From the NCBI GenBank assembly GCA_037447655.1, contig JBBHKE010001803.1:36072-100071 (forward strand): DNA of 64,000 nucleotides, written 5' to 3'. Positions 11,867 through 24,200 of this stretch are shown here, in pieces. Source of the DNA: Zygnema cylindricum (taxonomy: Eukaryota > Streptophyta > Zygnematophyceae > Zygnematales > Zygnemataceae). Below the pieces are notes generated by a model. The model was not told where the DNA came from, searched no databases, and was given only the letters and a program-made list of their open reading frames with translations. Position 1 is the stretch's first letter. The number at the start of each line of letters is the position of its first letter. The translations under genes and the position numbers were made by a program.

Positions 11867-12134
11867 CGACAGGATCAATCCATGCGAAGCGGAAAGTTTC
11901 ACCATCTGTCGTAAAACTGTGACTGCTTTCCTCACTTTGCCGTCAAGCGAATCCTGTCCGTCGATCTTGCACGAGTGATGAAAACGCATCGTCAATTCTG
12001 CTGTTCATCGAACCGTTGCTTACCCTTTATCGCACGTGCCGTGAATTGAACCTGCTCCCTCTTCTGTTACATTGTTGCCCTTCACAATTTCTTTTTTCTC
12101 TCTGCTGCCATAAGCTTTGTGACTCTTTGTAGCC

Positions 12135-14909
12135 ATGGCGGGCATAGCTATAGGTCTTAATAAGGGCCACGAGGTCACCAAGCGTGAGAAGGTCCAGAGA
12201 CCTTCGCAGCGTAAGGGAGTAAGCTGTTATTCCTTTGAAACCCTAAAAACCCTAAAAGAATTAAGAAGTCTCCCCACATTATTATTAGTAAAACTTTTCC
12301 TTTTCCTTTCCTGTTCCCTTTCCCTTTCATTTTTTTGCTGTTTCTGGTTTTCTGCCACTGAAATGATGGTTTTACATTAGATATATACAATTTTAGCCCT
12401 CTTTTCATGAATTTTAAATCGACTTTGTTTTCCACAGTGATGAAAGAGCTTAATTCTCTGACACACCTCACACTATAAAATGTTGTGAAAGGTTTCTTTC
12501 ACATATTTGTCTGTTTGTGACAGTACAATCTGGAGGCTGGAAGTGTCTGAGCTTGTTTAGGGTTTTAGAGATTTCCGTCTGCATATGTTTTTGCAGAACT
12601 TTGCAACCATTTCAATAAAATATTTAAAAGACAGGCAAGATGACAGATGAGAGGGACTTTCAGAATCCGGTTTTCCATTAACTACACTGCCTACCATTAT
12701 TAGTGTTTAGGATGTATTAGTGTTTAAGATTTATTAGTGTTTAGGATTTATTAGTGTTAATGCGAAATTATAATATATAACACTAATTTAGTGCAGAGAG
12801 ATATGGCAGATTTTAGTCCACTCCTTTAAATGATGTTTTTAACACTATGTAATGATTTTCTGCCAAAAAAGTCCCCACCGAAATTAGTGCTATTAACTTC
12901 AATAACGATGGGCGGTGTAGTCTTAGTTCGCTGTAGTGAGACTGTTTCACAAAGAATTGTTTGACAGTATTCCGGGAATTGTTTATTAGAGTAAAGAAAT
13001 TATTAGGGTGAGGTTTATATTAGTGTAATTTATTCTGATTCGGCTCCGAATGACGTGGATACGGTAGTTCTGAACCGTTAAATTAAGTAATGCGAAGAAA
13101 AAATTAGATTAGTGTCATCGGTGGTATTTTAAGTTCGAGGGATATATGTTGGAGCACCGATAGAATGTCATCCACACTAATAATGATAACGTGTATTACC
13201 TTTTAGTGGTACCTAATCACATGCTTACATTACAAGGACCTGTTTTTTTTCTTTTTTTTTGGGTTTTGCAGGTATTGGGTAAGCGTGTTAAATTTGTTCG
13301 TTCCATTATCCGGGAGGTTGTGGGATTTGCCCCTTATGAGAAACGTATTTCTGAGCTTTTGAAGGTGGGAAAAGACAAAAGGGCGTTGAAATTGGCTAAG
13401 AAGAAGTTGGGAACTCACCTTCGAGCGAAGCGAAAGCGTGAGGAAATGACCGGTGCATTGCGTAAAATGAGGTGAGTCTATTCAGCTGCCGTGGCTTTTT
13501 TTAGGGATTAAGAGTTATAAATATCAAAAGTTAAAAGATTAAAAGTTAAAATGAAGGCGTTTTGATAGTTTCAATTGTAAACTACAAGGCGCAAACTCAT
13601 TCTGTGGAAAATCCATGTGGCTTGTGTTTTTTTAAAACGTTAAAGTAGATTCGCATGGTTCCCATCAAATATTTTTTCTACAAATGCGAGATTCTGTTGC
13701 TCGATGCCAAGGGCAACCCATTCTGACTCATTATTTTGCTTAGGTAACCTTTATTCTCTAACAGAACTGTAATACTTGCAACATTATAGTTTATTATAGC
13801 ACATAATGGACCCTCTCCCTTTCCCTCTCTCTCCTCCTCTCCCTCCCCCTCCCTCCCTCTCCCTCTCCCTCCCTGCCGCCCTTCCTCTCTCCCCTCTCTC
13901 GCCTTCTCCCTCTCCCTCGCCCTCTCCTTCTCACTCTCCTTCTCCCTCCCCTTCTCCCTCTAAGCAATATTTATCCTAACCTTAACTCTTTCTGGACTTG
14001 AGTAGCATCAGCTGCCTTAGAATTGAAAACAGTGGCTGGTGAAATTCTGACTCATGCCATATCTGATATTCTGGACATTATTACTTGGAATTAGGCCATG
14101 AGACGTTTGTGTAAACTTTTATACTCCGATTACGTGTAGTGCAGCCATGTGTGCATAACTTGCTATGCGGAGTTTTATTCCTTCCCTGTCTATCCCTTTT
14201 TTATTTTTATGTATGTCCTCACTCTTGGGCCCCAGCCTGAAAACCTTCGGGTTCATCGGATGCTCAGCAAACATTCAACCACATGTTAGATATTGTATAT
14301 TTAGGTCAGGATTATTTAGGATAGGTCATGTACATTTATAGAAAGGATTTGGCTATTCCAACTTTGGGCGGGTTAAGGGTAGTAACTGACACATTGGTGG
14401 AATATCAAGTAGTCTCTGTATGTCTAACTATTGACAGCAAATTACTACACTATTTGTAGAAGGTGCAGTTTTGAATTTGAATTTGAAGGGTCAGACAAAG
14501 TATACTTATTTTATGAGACTTCTTCTATCTGTTCGTCTTCACTTCGTCATATAGGGTTTGGTTCATTGAGGTATACCAAATAGAGAATGAATATCTACTC
14601 GCTCGTTGTTATCTAGGAGGGCAATTTAGTTTTTGGGTTGGGGTGTTACATTGAACCATGCATCCATTAGTAACTTTGATCATTGTTCAAAACTTTGTAT
14701 GTCGCTGCATGTGGAAAAATGGCAATAGTTCAAGTGAATGGTTAGCTATATGTGGTTTATGGAAACAGTAGCCTTTTTTTTGCTGTAATTTCTTTGATTC
14801 ATGCGTTCTATAAGTTTGTATTACCTTGCACCATATTAACTTCATATGCACTTGCTGTGCTTTTTGGGAGTTCAGGGCCGGAGCAGCACCTGTTGAAAAG
14901 AAAAAGTAA
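12135..14909 (+). CDS. RPL36: Ribosomal protein eL36 (large subunit, L36e), gene copy 1
   Basis: Encodes eL36, a small basic protein of the cytosolic 60S ribosomal subunit. Three exons: 12135-12218, 13272-13471 and 14876-14909, giving 318 bases and a 105-residue protein. Introns are GT-AG (phases 0 and 2). The start is supported by a good context (GTAGCCATGG) and by the eL36 beginning [18 protein letters not shown]. Exon 2 holds the family core, including [30 protein letters not shown] and [14 protein letters not shown]. Exon 3 adds [10 protein letters not shown], the lysine end seen in plant eL36. Length fits the family (about 100-115). Nothing is broken, so it should be functional. It differs from copy 2 at one residue (Gly3 against Ser3). 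Upstream, a hAT-like MITE ends about 270 bp before the ATG. Confidence 0.96.
12683..12919. mobile_element. TA-flanked MITE in intron 1 of eL36 copy 1
   Basis: Ends TACACTGCC and GGCGGTGTA flank a 237-bp AT-rich interior. The orthologous copy lies at 16595-16797 in copy 2, so the insertion predates the gene duplication. Copy 1 is longer because a TATTAGTGTTTAGGAT-type unit is repeated near its left end. Confidence 0.8.
13810..13962. repeat. CT-rich low-complexity tract in intron 2 of eL36 copy 1
   Basis: About 150 bases of CTCCCT/TCTCC units on the + strand. The same tract is in copy 2 at 17689-17836, almost unchanged, so it was part of the duplicated block. Confidence 0.9.
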
Positions 14910-15264
14910 AGGGAGAAAAAATCACCAGGATGCTCTAGTATTTCTGTTTATTTGTAAAACTGGATCGCTGTCCCATTTTCGTTTTTATTCAATGCGAACG
15001 CGGCTTACCACTCAGTTGATCTTCACCGATGGTAGAGTTAGTGAGCTGTGATTGGCTCATTTGCCTAACTCTTTTCCTAGGGTTTGAATTAGGAGGCGAG
15101 GTTGTTTTTCATGTTGTTCTTATTATGATATAATGCCAAGCCAATAGCTGGTTCCCCACGCTCGAGATCTTATATGTCCATTCTTTCCTTATTGGCTTTC
15201 CAGTCTCTGTATCTTTGTTTCATTGCTGTTGTACAGTCTGTAATTGTTTTTTCGATTCGCGGTG

Positions 15265-15466
15265 TACACCGCCAATCGCTATTAGAGTATATAACGCCAA
15301 TTCGGTGCCCCTAAATTTTGACCCCAAAACCTGAAATAGAATTAATAACGCTATTTAAGTAAGTGGACCATAATCTGCCACGTCTCAAGCACTAAATTAG
15401 AATCAATAACGCTAATTTTTTTTTGACGCTATTTAATCCTTGACTCTAATAGCGATTGGCGGTGTA
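15265..15466. mobile_element. TA-flanked MITE, subfamily B, at the end of duplication copy 1
   Basis: A 202-bp element with near-perfect 24-bp ends (TACACCGCCAATCGCTATTA and its inverse, ending GATTGGCGGTGTA). It lies at the same place relative to copy 1 as 19137-19333 does to copy 2. The two are the same subfamily but far more diverged than the gene blocks beside them. Confidence 0.85.
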
Positions 15467-15475
15467 GTGTACATT

Positions 15476-15693
15476 TACCGTGTATCGTTATTAGCGTTAA
15501 TGATTTTTCCGCCACTTAAAACATCTTTTATCCGTACACACTTGTCCAATTTTCAAATTTAAAATCGCCAATCGGAAGCTGAGAATCTTTCCTATTAATC
15601 GCAACCGTCAGATCCACAATTTAACAAGTGTGTACGGAGAAAAGATGTTTAGGCGACAAAAAATATATCAACACTAATAACGATTCGTGTGTA
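15476..15693. mobile_element. TA-flanked MITE, subfamily A, between the two eL36 blocks
   Basis: It shares the subfamily A interior with 10418-10637 and 30330-30549: CCGTACACACTTGTCC on the left, CAACCGTCAGATCCACAATT in the middle and GTGTGTACGGAGAAAAGATG on the right. It begins about 10 bp after the neighbouring MITE and ends at the left edge of duplication copy 2. Confidence 0.8.
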
Positions 15694-16037
15694 GTACTGT
15701 ACTTTAGCTAACAGGGGCAACAAAGAAAACTCAAACTGCCAGCTCATCCGTCATCCAATACCATTTCTGACAGGATCAATCCATGCTAAGCGGAAAGTTT
15801 CACCTTCTGTCGTAAAACTGTGTGACTGCTTTCCTCACTAAGCCCTCAAGCGAATCGTGACCGTCGATCTCGCACGAGTGATGAAACCGCATCGTCGATT
15901 CTGCTGTTCATCGAACCGTTGCTTACCTTCCATCGCACGTGCCGTGAATTGAACCTGCTCCCTCTTCTGTTACATTGTTGCCCTACACAATTTCCTTTTC
16001 CTCTCTGCTGCCATAAGATTTGTGACTCTTTGTAGCC

Positions 16038-18782
16038 ATGGCGAGCATAGCTATAGGCCTTAACAAGGGCCACGAGGTCACCAAGCGTGAGAAGGTCCAG
16101 AGACCTTCGCAGCGTAAGGGAGTAAGCTTTTATTTTCCCTTTCTCTTTTTTCTTACTGTTTAAGAATCAGGATTACATTATTTTTAGTAAAAAAAAAAAA
16201 ATCCTTTTCCTTTCCTGTTCCCTTTCACTTTCACTTTCACTTTTTTGCTGTTTCTGGTTTCTGCCACTGAAATGTTGGATTTTCACTAGATACTTACAGT
16301 TTTAGGGTTTTTTAGGGTTTTTTATGGACTTTGTTTTCCACAGTGATGAAAGAGCTTAATTTCTGACATTTTACACTAGAAAACGTTGTGAAAGTTTCTT
16401 TCACATATTTGTCTGTTTGTGACAGTACAATCTGGAGGCTGGAAGTGTCTGACCTTGTTCAGGGTTTTAGAGATTTCCGTCTGCATATGTTTTGCAAAAC
16501 TTTGCAACCATTTTAATAAATGTTATAGGCAATATTTAAAAGACAGGCAAGATGACAGATGAGAGGGACTTTCAGAATCCGGTTTTCCATTAACTACACT
16601 GCCCACTATTATTAGTGTTTAGGATTTATTAGTGTTTAGGATAAATTATAATATATAACACTAATTTAGTGCAGAGAGATGTGGCAGATTTTAGTCTACT
16701 CCTTCAAATAGTGTTTTTAACACTATGTAATGATTTTCGGCCAAAAAAGTCGCCACCGAAATTAGTGTTATTAACTTCAATAACGATGGGCAGTGTAGTC
16801 TTGGTTCGCTGTAGTGAGACTGTTTCACAAAGAATTGTTTGACAGTATTCCGGGAAATGTTATTTGAGTAAAGAAATTAAACTGAGGTTTATATTCGTGT
16901 AATTAATTCTGATTCGGCTCCGAATGACGTGGCTACAGTAGAACTGTAACAACAAGTAAAACCGTTAAAATAAGTAATGCTGAGAAAAAAATATATTTGT
17001 GTTATTGGCGGTATTTTAAGGTCGAGGGATATATTTAGGGGCACCGATAGAATGTCATTGGTACCCGGTGTACTCCTTTTTAGTGGTACCTAATCACATG
17101 CTAACATTACAAGAACCCGTTTTTTTTTTTTTATTTTTGGGTTTTGCAGGTATTGGGTAAGCGTGTTAAATTTGTTCGTTCCATTATCCGGGAGGTTGTG
17201 GGATTTGCCCCCTATGAGAAACGTATTTCTGAGCTTTTGAAGGTGGGAAAAGACAAAAGGGCGTTGAAATTGGCTAAGAAGAAGTTGGGAACTCACCTTC
17301 GGGCAAAGCGAAAGCGTGAGGAAATGACCGGTGCATTGCGTAAAATGAGGTGAGTCTGTTCAACTGCCGTGGCTTTATTTAGAGATTAAGAGTTAAAAAA
17401 ATCAAAAGTTAAAAGATGAAAAGTTAAAATGAAGGCGTACTGATAGTTTCAATTGTAAACTACAAGGTGCAAACTCATTCTGTGGAAAAATGTGGCTTGT
17501 GTTTTTTGAAAACGTTAAAGAGTAGGTTCGCATGGTTCCCATCAAATATTTTTTCTACAAATGCGAGATTCTGTTGCTCGATGCAAAGGGCAACCTATTC
17601 TGACTCATTATTTTGCTTAGGTAACCTTTATTCTCTAACAGAACTGTAATACTTGCAACATTATAGTTTATTATAGCACATAATGGACCCTCTCCCTTTC
17701 CCTCTCTCTCCTCCTCTCCCTCTCCCTCCCTCCCTCTCCCTCTCCCTCCCTGCCGCCCTTCCTCTCTCCCCTCTCTCGCCTTCTCCCTCTCCCTCGCCCT
17801 CTCCTTCTCACTCTCCTTCTCCCTCCCCTTCTCCTTGTAAACAATACTTATCCTTATCTTAACTCTTTCTGGACTTGAGTTGAATCAGCTGCCTTAGAAT
17901 TGAAAACAGTGGCTGGTGAAATTCTGACTCATACCCAATTTGATATTCTGGACATTATTACTTGGAATTAGGCCATGGGACGTTTGTGTGAACTTTTATA
18001 CTCCGATTACTTGTAGTGCAGCCATGTGTGCATAACTTGCTATGTCCCGAATTTTATTCCTTCCCTGTCTATCCCTTTTTTATTTTTATGTATGTCCTCA
18101 CTCTCTGGCCCCAGCCTGAAAACCTTAGGGTTCATCAGATGCTCAGCAAACATTCAACCACATGTTTGATATTGTATAATTAGGTCAGGATTATTTAAGA
18201 TAGGTCATATATATTTATCGAAAGGATTTGGCCATTCCAACTTTGGGCGGGTTAAGGGTAGTAACATGACACATTGGTGAAATATCAAGTAGTCTCTGTA
18301 TGTCTAACTATTGAAAGCAAATTACCACACTATTTGTAGAAGGTACAGTTTTGAACTTGAGGGTCAGACAAAGTATACTTATTTTATGAGACTTCTTCTA
18401 TCTGTTCGTCTTCACTTCGTCATATAGGGTTTGGTTCATTGAGGTATACCAAATAGAGAATGAATATCTACTCGCTCGTTGTTATCTAGGAGGGCAATTT
18501 AGTTTTTGGGTTGGGGTGTTACATTGAACCATGCATCCATTAGTAACTTTGATCATTGTTCAAAACTTTGTATGTCGCTGCATGTGGAAAAATGGCAATA
18601 GTTCAAGTGAATGGTTAGCTATATGTGGTTTATGGAAACAGTAGCCTTTTTTTTGCTGTAATTTCTTTGATTCATGCGTTCTATAACTTTGTATCAACTT
18701 GCACCATACTAACTTCATATGAACTTGCTGTGCTTTTTGGGAGTTCAGGGCCGGAGCAGCACCTGTGGAAAAGAAAAAGTAA
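16038..18782 (+). CDS. RPL36: Ribosomal protein eL36 (large subunit, L36e), gene copy 2
   Basis: The second intact eL36 gene, with exons at 16038-16121, 17150-17349 and 18749-18782. Exon lengths (84, 200 and 34) and intron phases are identical to copy 1. The protein has 105 residues and starts [18 protein letters not shown]; the rest matches copy 1. All splice sites are GT-AG. It is a cytosolic 60S subunit protein. Its 5' region has no hAT-like MITE, so the two genes may differ in expression, although that cannot be seen here. Intron 1 carries a MITE (16595-16797) and intron 2 a CT-rich tract. The lack of coding change against noticeable intron change suggests purifying selection or gene conversion. 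Confidence 0.96.
16595..16797. mobile_element. TA-flanked MITE in intron 1 of eL36 copy 2
   Basis: A 203-bp copy of the insertion at 12683-12919, with ends TACACTGCC and GGGCAGTGTA, at the corresponding intron position. Confidence 0.8.
17689..17836. repeat. CT-rich low-complexity tract in intron 2 of eL36 copy 2
   Basis: The duplicate of the tract at 13810-13962. Confidence 0.9.
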
Positions 18783-19136
18783 AGGGAGAAAAAACCACCA
18801 GGATGCTCTAGTATTTCTGTTTATTTGTAAAACTGGATCGCTGTCCCATTTTCGTCTTTATTCATTGCGAACGCGGCTTACCACTGCGAGTTGATCCTCT
18901 CCGATGGTAGAGTTAGTGAGCTGTGATTGGCTCATTTGCCTAACTCTTTTCCTAGGGTTTGATTTAGGAGGCGAGGTTGTTTTTCATGTTGTTCTTGTTA
19001 TGATATAATGCCAAGCCAATAGCTGGTTCCCACGCTCGAGATCTCATATGTCCACTCTATCCTTGTTGGTTTTCCAGTCTCTGTATCTTTGTTTCATAGC
19101 TGTTGTACAGTCTGTAACTGTTTTTTCCAGAAGATG

Positions 19137-19333
19137 TACACCGCCCTTCGTTGTTAGAGTGAAGAACACTAAACTAGTCGTGAATTTTTTTGGCCAGAGA
19201 ACTTAAAATGGTGTTAACAACACTATTTAAGGACGTGGACTACAATCTGCCATGTCCCATTGCATTAAATTATCAATTCTAATTTTGCATTAACACTAAT
19301 AAATCCTTAACGTTAATAACGATGCGCGCTGTA
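19137..19333. mobile_element. TA-flanked MITE, subfamily B, at the end of duplication copy 2
   Basis: A 197-bp element from TACACCGCCCTTCG to GCGCGCTGTA. Its middle matches the element at 15265-15466 (TATTTAAGGACGTGGAC against TATTTAAGTAAGTGGAC, and CAATCTGCCATGTC against TAATCTGCCACGTC). Confidence 0.75.
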
Positions 19334-20187
19334 GTTGTGGATGATAGGTGAGGAAATGCTTCAGCTTCCCGTTTAACTGAAACATGCAACCAAAAATAGG
19401 TTCCTAAGGCGTAATGAATAAAAGGTAACTAAAACTAGAGAGGTTCTTAAAGCATAATTAGTAAAATATAACTAAAGCTAAGTATTGATTCCAGGCTACA
19501 TGGGACGTTCATCTTTAGGCAGATAAGAAGCTTGTTTCAGGAGCATAAACCGGTTTCAGTAACTTTTTGGAGATATCTAATAGGGGAATCATCGATGGTT
19601 AATAATATGGGGTTATGATGTACAACTTTATTTTTTCGCAAAAATACGTAAGGTTCAACATTTTAGGCCAAAAAAACTCCCAGAGAATAAACAGGATCAA
19701 ATGGGTCCCAGACTGGTCAGAAGCTCACGGGAAGAATTGTGAGGTACAGATTTGACTACGGTTGTAGAAACATTGTTGAATTACTGTGATTTGAAACGTT
19801 TTGAGGCGAGTAAGAAACATCATTTCACTTAGAGTTACGAATAATATTATATTAAGGTGATGTGATACACTGAAATGAATATAAGAAATTACCATTTCAA
19901 TAAAATGTCTACATTTTCATGAAAATAGGTAGGTACAACATTTTAATCTTTGTCTTCTTGTTGGAGAGCAGGATACATTATCGTGCAGTGTGGGTTTACT
20001 TCCTTGAATCTGATTCACTGTAAGAACGTCAAGGTGAACATTTTCAGTAAGTCCCTTTCAACAGAACTTACCGTCAGTTAAGCTCACTTGGTCCTTTCAA
20101 ATATCAATTGTCGAGAAAGTGTTTAGTCTACTTCGTGAATTGTGGTGGTTGATGACTGTCATGTTTCAGATACATAAGAGTAATTAA
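19334..20187. other. Intergenic, no gene seen
   Basis: AT-rich sequence downstream of the second eL36 gene. I see no coding frame, RNA gene or repeat with another copy in the window. Confidence 0.5.
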
Positions 20188-20525
20188 TAGTGTTGTGTAT
20201 CGGGTAAAATATTATCGCGATAACACCGATACCGATAGTTATCGGTTATCGAACGGTGAGGGTTACTGATATATCCATCCAAATAGTAAGGACTTCACGG
20301 TGCGGAAATATTGTACGAAATGAGTACGGATGAAAAAAAATCACAATCCATTCTGTACCAGAGTACGGAATTATCGCCGATAGTTACCGAACCGGTGTTA
20401 TCGCGATATCGGTTTTTATCACGATAACAATTGTACCGATATATCGTAACAATACATCGATTATCGGTAGGCCAAAAAAATGGGCATATCAGTTATCGGC
20501 AAATGGCTACCGATACACAACACTA
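20188..20525. mobile_element. hAT-like MITE with perfect 16-bp ends
   Basis: TAGTGTTGTGTATCGG on the left and its exact inverse on the right enclose 338 bp rich in TTATCG, CGATAA and TATCGCGATA palindromes. It belongs to the same family as 11478-11866 and 54184-54557. An 8-bp duplication is not visible here (flanks GTAATTAA and ATCACTCG). Confidence 0.8.
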
Positions 20526-21273
20526 ATCACTCGTTTAGAGAACTGGTCATACAATTTGTACAATTTTCTGGGCATTTCTAAGTGGTCTACCCTAACAGTG
20601 AATGCTTTACCCTCAACTCCAGGGCAAATTTCTTCAATGTAATTGCCCTTTATGAGGTGAGATGGTTGACATCTGTTAACCAATAACAGCAATATTTGAA
20701 ATTCAGTAATTTTGTTGTCAACGTGCTATCAAAAGAAAATGCAAAAAGTTCACCATAACATTGAAAAACCATCATCACCAAAACGATTGTTGTCGTTGAA
20801 TTAACAAAAAGCAAAAAACGGTCGTTTAATCTCTTAAACTGGCACATCAAGATTTCAATTCATTTCCCACGAAAGTTTGAAAACTCCATAAAAAATTAGG
20901 AGCAACAAAGAAATAATTGATTAAATCATTATAAGCATAAGACAAAAATCGACTGATCGCGTAGATCGACCAAACAAATCATTAAATGTCTAGCTTTGCC
21001 TAAACAACTCAAAATTTCCTACAAAAGGAGCAAATTCTTAATTAGGCGGTCCTGCGAATAATAAAGAATCTATTAGGGACCTGTCCCCATTAAGAACCTG
21101 CGTTCAATTTGGAAAACCTTAAAAATAGAAGTACACGAACTAAAATGGTACTTTCACCTAACAAGCTTTCCTTTCCCGCAAATAAAAGGTATAAAAAGAA
21201 GCAATAAAACAAGGCATCGAGCTTATACCCAAAGCTTCCAAAGGGTAAAATTAACGAGGATCCCGGGGCACTC
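20526..21273. other. Intergenic, 3' flank of the kinase gene
   Basis: AT-rich with no recognised gene. It should include the 3' UTR of the kinase on the - strand. Confidence 0.5.
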
Positions 21274-24200
21274 TTAAGGCAATAAATCGTTCATCTTCGA
21301 CATTGTATTCCGAAATTGTGTACAGAACTCTAAAAAAACCAAGGAGGACAATCCTCCTAAGAAGCAAAAATCTACAATCCATTCTCCCACTCCCCCACTA
21401 TACAGCTGTACCTCAAAGCGCAATTCCCATAATCGCTCTTCAAGCTCTAATGCCCCATTTGCTCCCCTCTCCCCCATTTCTCCTGACTCACACCTCCCGT
21501 TCCCCATTCCATACCCTCGTAAAATTTCTTCTATATGCACATCTATATTCGCCTCGCTGGCGACTCGTTTCCTAACGCTTCCTCTCTGACTTCTGGTTTC
21601 TTGATTTCTAAATAGCGTGGATCCTCTTCTTCTACATTCTTCTCTCTCCCACGGTTTCCGACACTTAAGTGTGTACGGACCTAAAAATTTCCAACTCACA
21701 GTGAGTCTTTTAAGGACATTACAAACCCTCAACATCGCATCTCTCCCGGTAAAACCCGCCACGTTTTGACTGTTTATCCTCATTGAAGTCCCAGGAGCCC
21801 ATTTTGCCTCTCCCCATATTCTATGTTGTAATTGTCCATCTTCTGACCATGGAGTATGTGAAATAGACGGAACGTTCCCTCCGTCAAATAAAAAAGGGGT
21901 TGTACCGGAAACAGTACTTTCTGGGGAGAGAGAACCTTGTCGCATATAACTAATGTTACCTTCAGGACTACTACTGATTTGTTGTAAATTGGCTATAGAA
22001 GAAGACGCGGTAGAAGATGATGCAATTTCTCCGTCTGATATTTGATGCTGATGATGATGGTTTTCCCCAAGATGTGAAATTTCTTGAGGGATGAACCACG
22101 GCAAAAACCACGGATGTCTTCGTACCTCAGGAATAGTGGCTCTCAGAGTAGGATCCACCACTAAAAGACGTGCAAGAAGATCTTGTGCGGCAGGTGACAC
22201 GTGTGACGCCCGAGGATAAGCTGCCACTTTGATCTTTTGATAAAGTGCCACATGGCTTTTTTCGTCGAACGGGAGACGTCCACAGAGGAGTGTGTAAAGT
22301 ACCACTCCACATCCCCATAAGTCTACTTCTGGCCCACAGTACGGTTGTCCACATATCACTTCTGGAGCAGCATAATTGGGACTCCCACAGCTTGTTGTAA
22401 GAAAATGACCCTCCCGCATGATGTTTCCGAGGCCAAAATCGGCCACTTTGACTGTCCAATGAGCGTCTAACAAAATATTTTCAGGTTTCAGGTCACGATG
22501 TACTACCATTCTTCTGTGGCAGCATTCCACTCCTGCGATCATCTGCTGGAAAATGCGTCGAGCTTCAGTTTCGGAAAGTCGTCCACGTTCCGTTATGTAT
22601 TCAAATAGCTCCCCGTTTTGGGCATACTCCATGACAAGCACAATGTATCTGGAGTCACGAATGAAAGGAGTAGGTGAGAAATGAATTCAAGGATAATGAG
22701 CAAACTGAGAACCAGAAAAGGCGTTATATATCTTTTTACGGAGAAAGTAATCGAAGGCAAAGACTGTTTCCGGATTACACAGCATCCAAGCGAACGTCAT
22801 AAAACTGTAGCAAAAAATGTTGTGTACCGGTGGTCTAATAGAGCTTAATAGCAGTAGTCTACATACTTAAGTATGTCTCTGGTCTGGTCCTCAAAGTTTT
22901 CAGTTTCTGTTACAATAAAGGATATCCATAGTTTGCTATCCCTAGTCTAGATCCAAAACAAGGCTCCAACTGATTTGGACTTCTCTGGACTACAACGTTG
23001 ATTGTAAAGGCATCAAGAGTACCAATATCAGACTTTAGGTCATCCAAGCTAATCAGCGTGACCACCGAACTACACTGCCTATCGTCTGGGAAATCAAACA
23101 ACTTTACTGCTAACCGTTGGAAGTTTTTTTTTTTTTTTAAGCAATTGAAAAGGCAACTGTTTCACCTTTCAATTGTGATGTCACAATTGAAAAACGACAT
23201 TTTCTTTGAAAATTATGTGATGAGATAAAGTACTTTAGAGTGCCTGAAAATTGTTTAACACTAATAGCGACGGGCAGTGTATTCTGGGCCACACTATATT
23301 TAAATGTTATTTTCTGGGGCATACACATAAACTAAACTTCTGTGGACTGTTACAATCAAGAGAGGTAAACTTTCTGGATTAGAACTGTTTTTTTCTAGTC
23401 CAAAAAAGCGTTTTCATGAGTACAAACGTATTGATATGAACCATAATATGCTCCCATCCGTAAATTTTATCTGTCCAGCCTAGTTATGGTGGAAAGTGTA
23501 GATTCAAATATTTTGGTAGGAAAACAAACATCGTTTTGTTACCAGATTATATTACTTTTCACTCTTTTTTACCAGCCACACAGAATTTGATTTGCGAATC
23601 ACCAAACAAGTTAAACATTGACATTCACGCTAAAGGTTACTGACATAAAAAAATCCATGTTGCAAACAAAAAAAAACAAAGAGTCTTCTTAAAACATCCA
23701 CAAGAGGTTTATTTGGATCTACATGGAGGGTGTCATAAATAACTCTGTGGTACATCACTGTGTCTGTGTCGCTATAAGAAATCCACCGATTTAATTGCCT
23801 TCTATTTCCTTATTTTTCTCCTAAAATCTCTCAGGATCACAGTTTGGTCATAATAAAAAAAAAGTTTGGTATGGATCACATTATTTTTTAAATGCAGGAG
23901 ATTAAGTGATGCATATAAATTATGCGAATAAGACTAATAATCAAAGAAAAAGCATAAGGACTACAAATGTCCATATAGGCCTTGTAAAGATGAAATGGTG
24001 TGAAATCGTGTTCTTTACCTACCTACGCTAGTCCATCTACGACAATTATGGTAACCAGTATAACTACCAAGTGAATCATATTCAATTGAAACTTTGATCA
24101 GTAAAATTCTGCAACCTTTATTCCATAAGTTCTGCATGTGATCCACGACCTCAAAGCCTTGTCTTCCTGTCAATCAATTTTTGTTTTGTCTTTTGCATAA

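Larger units (their letters stand above)
11395..15264 (+). repeat. Tandem duplication block, copy 1 (eL36 gene)
   Basis: From GTAGTACTGTAC at 11395 the sequence matches copy 2 (15691-19136) through promoter, exons, introns and downstream region. Differences are mainly a hAT-type MITE present only here (11478-11866) and small indels. Both copies end just before a TA-flanked MITE. Confidence 0.9.
15691..19136 (+). repeat. Tandem duplication block, copy 2 (eL36 gene)
   Basis: The second copy of the block at 11395-15264, in the same orientation. It is shorter mainly because it lacks the hAT-like MITE found upstream of copy 1. Introns, the intronic MITE and the CT tract are all shared. Confidence 0.9.
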
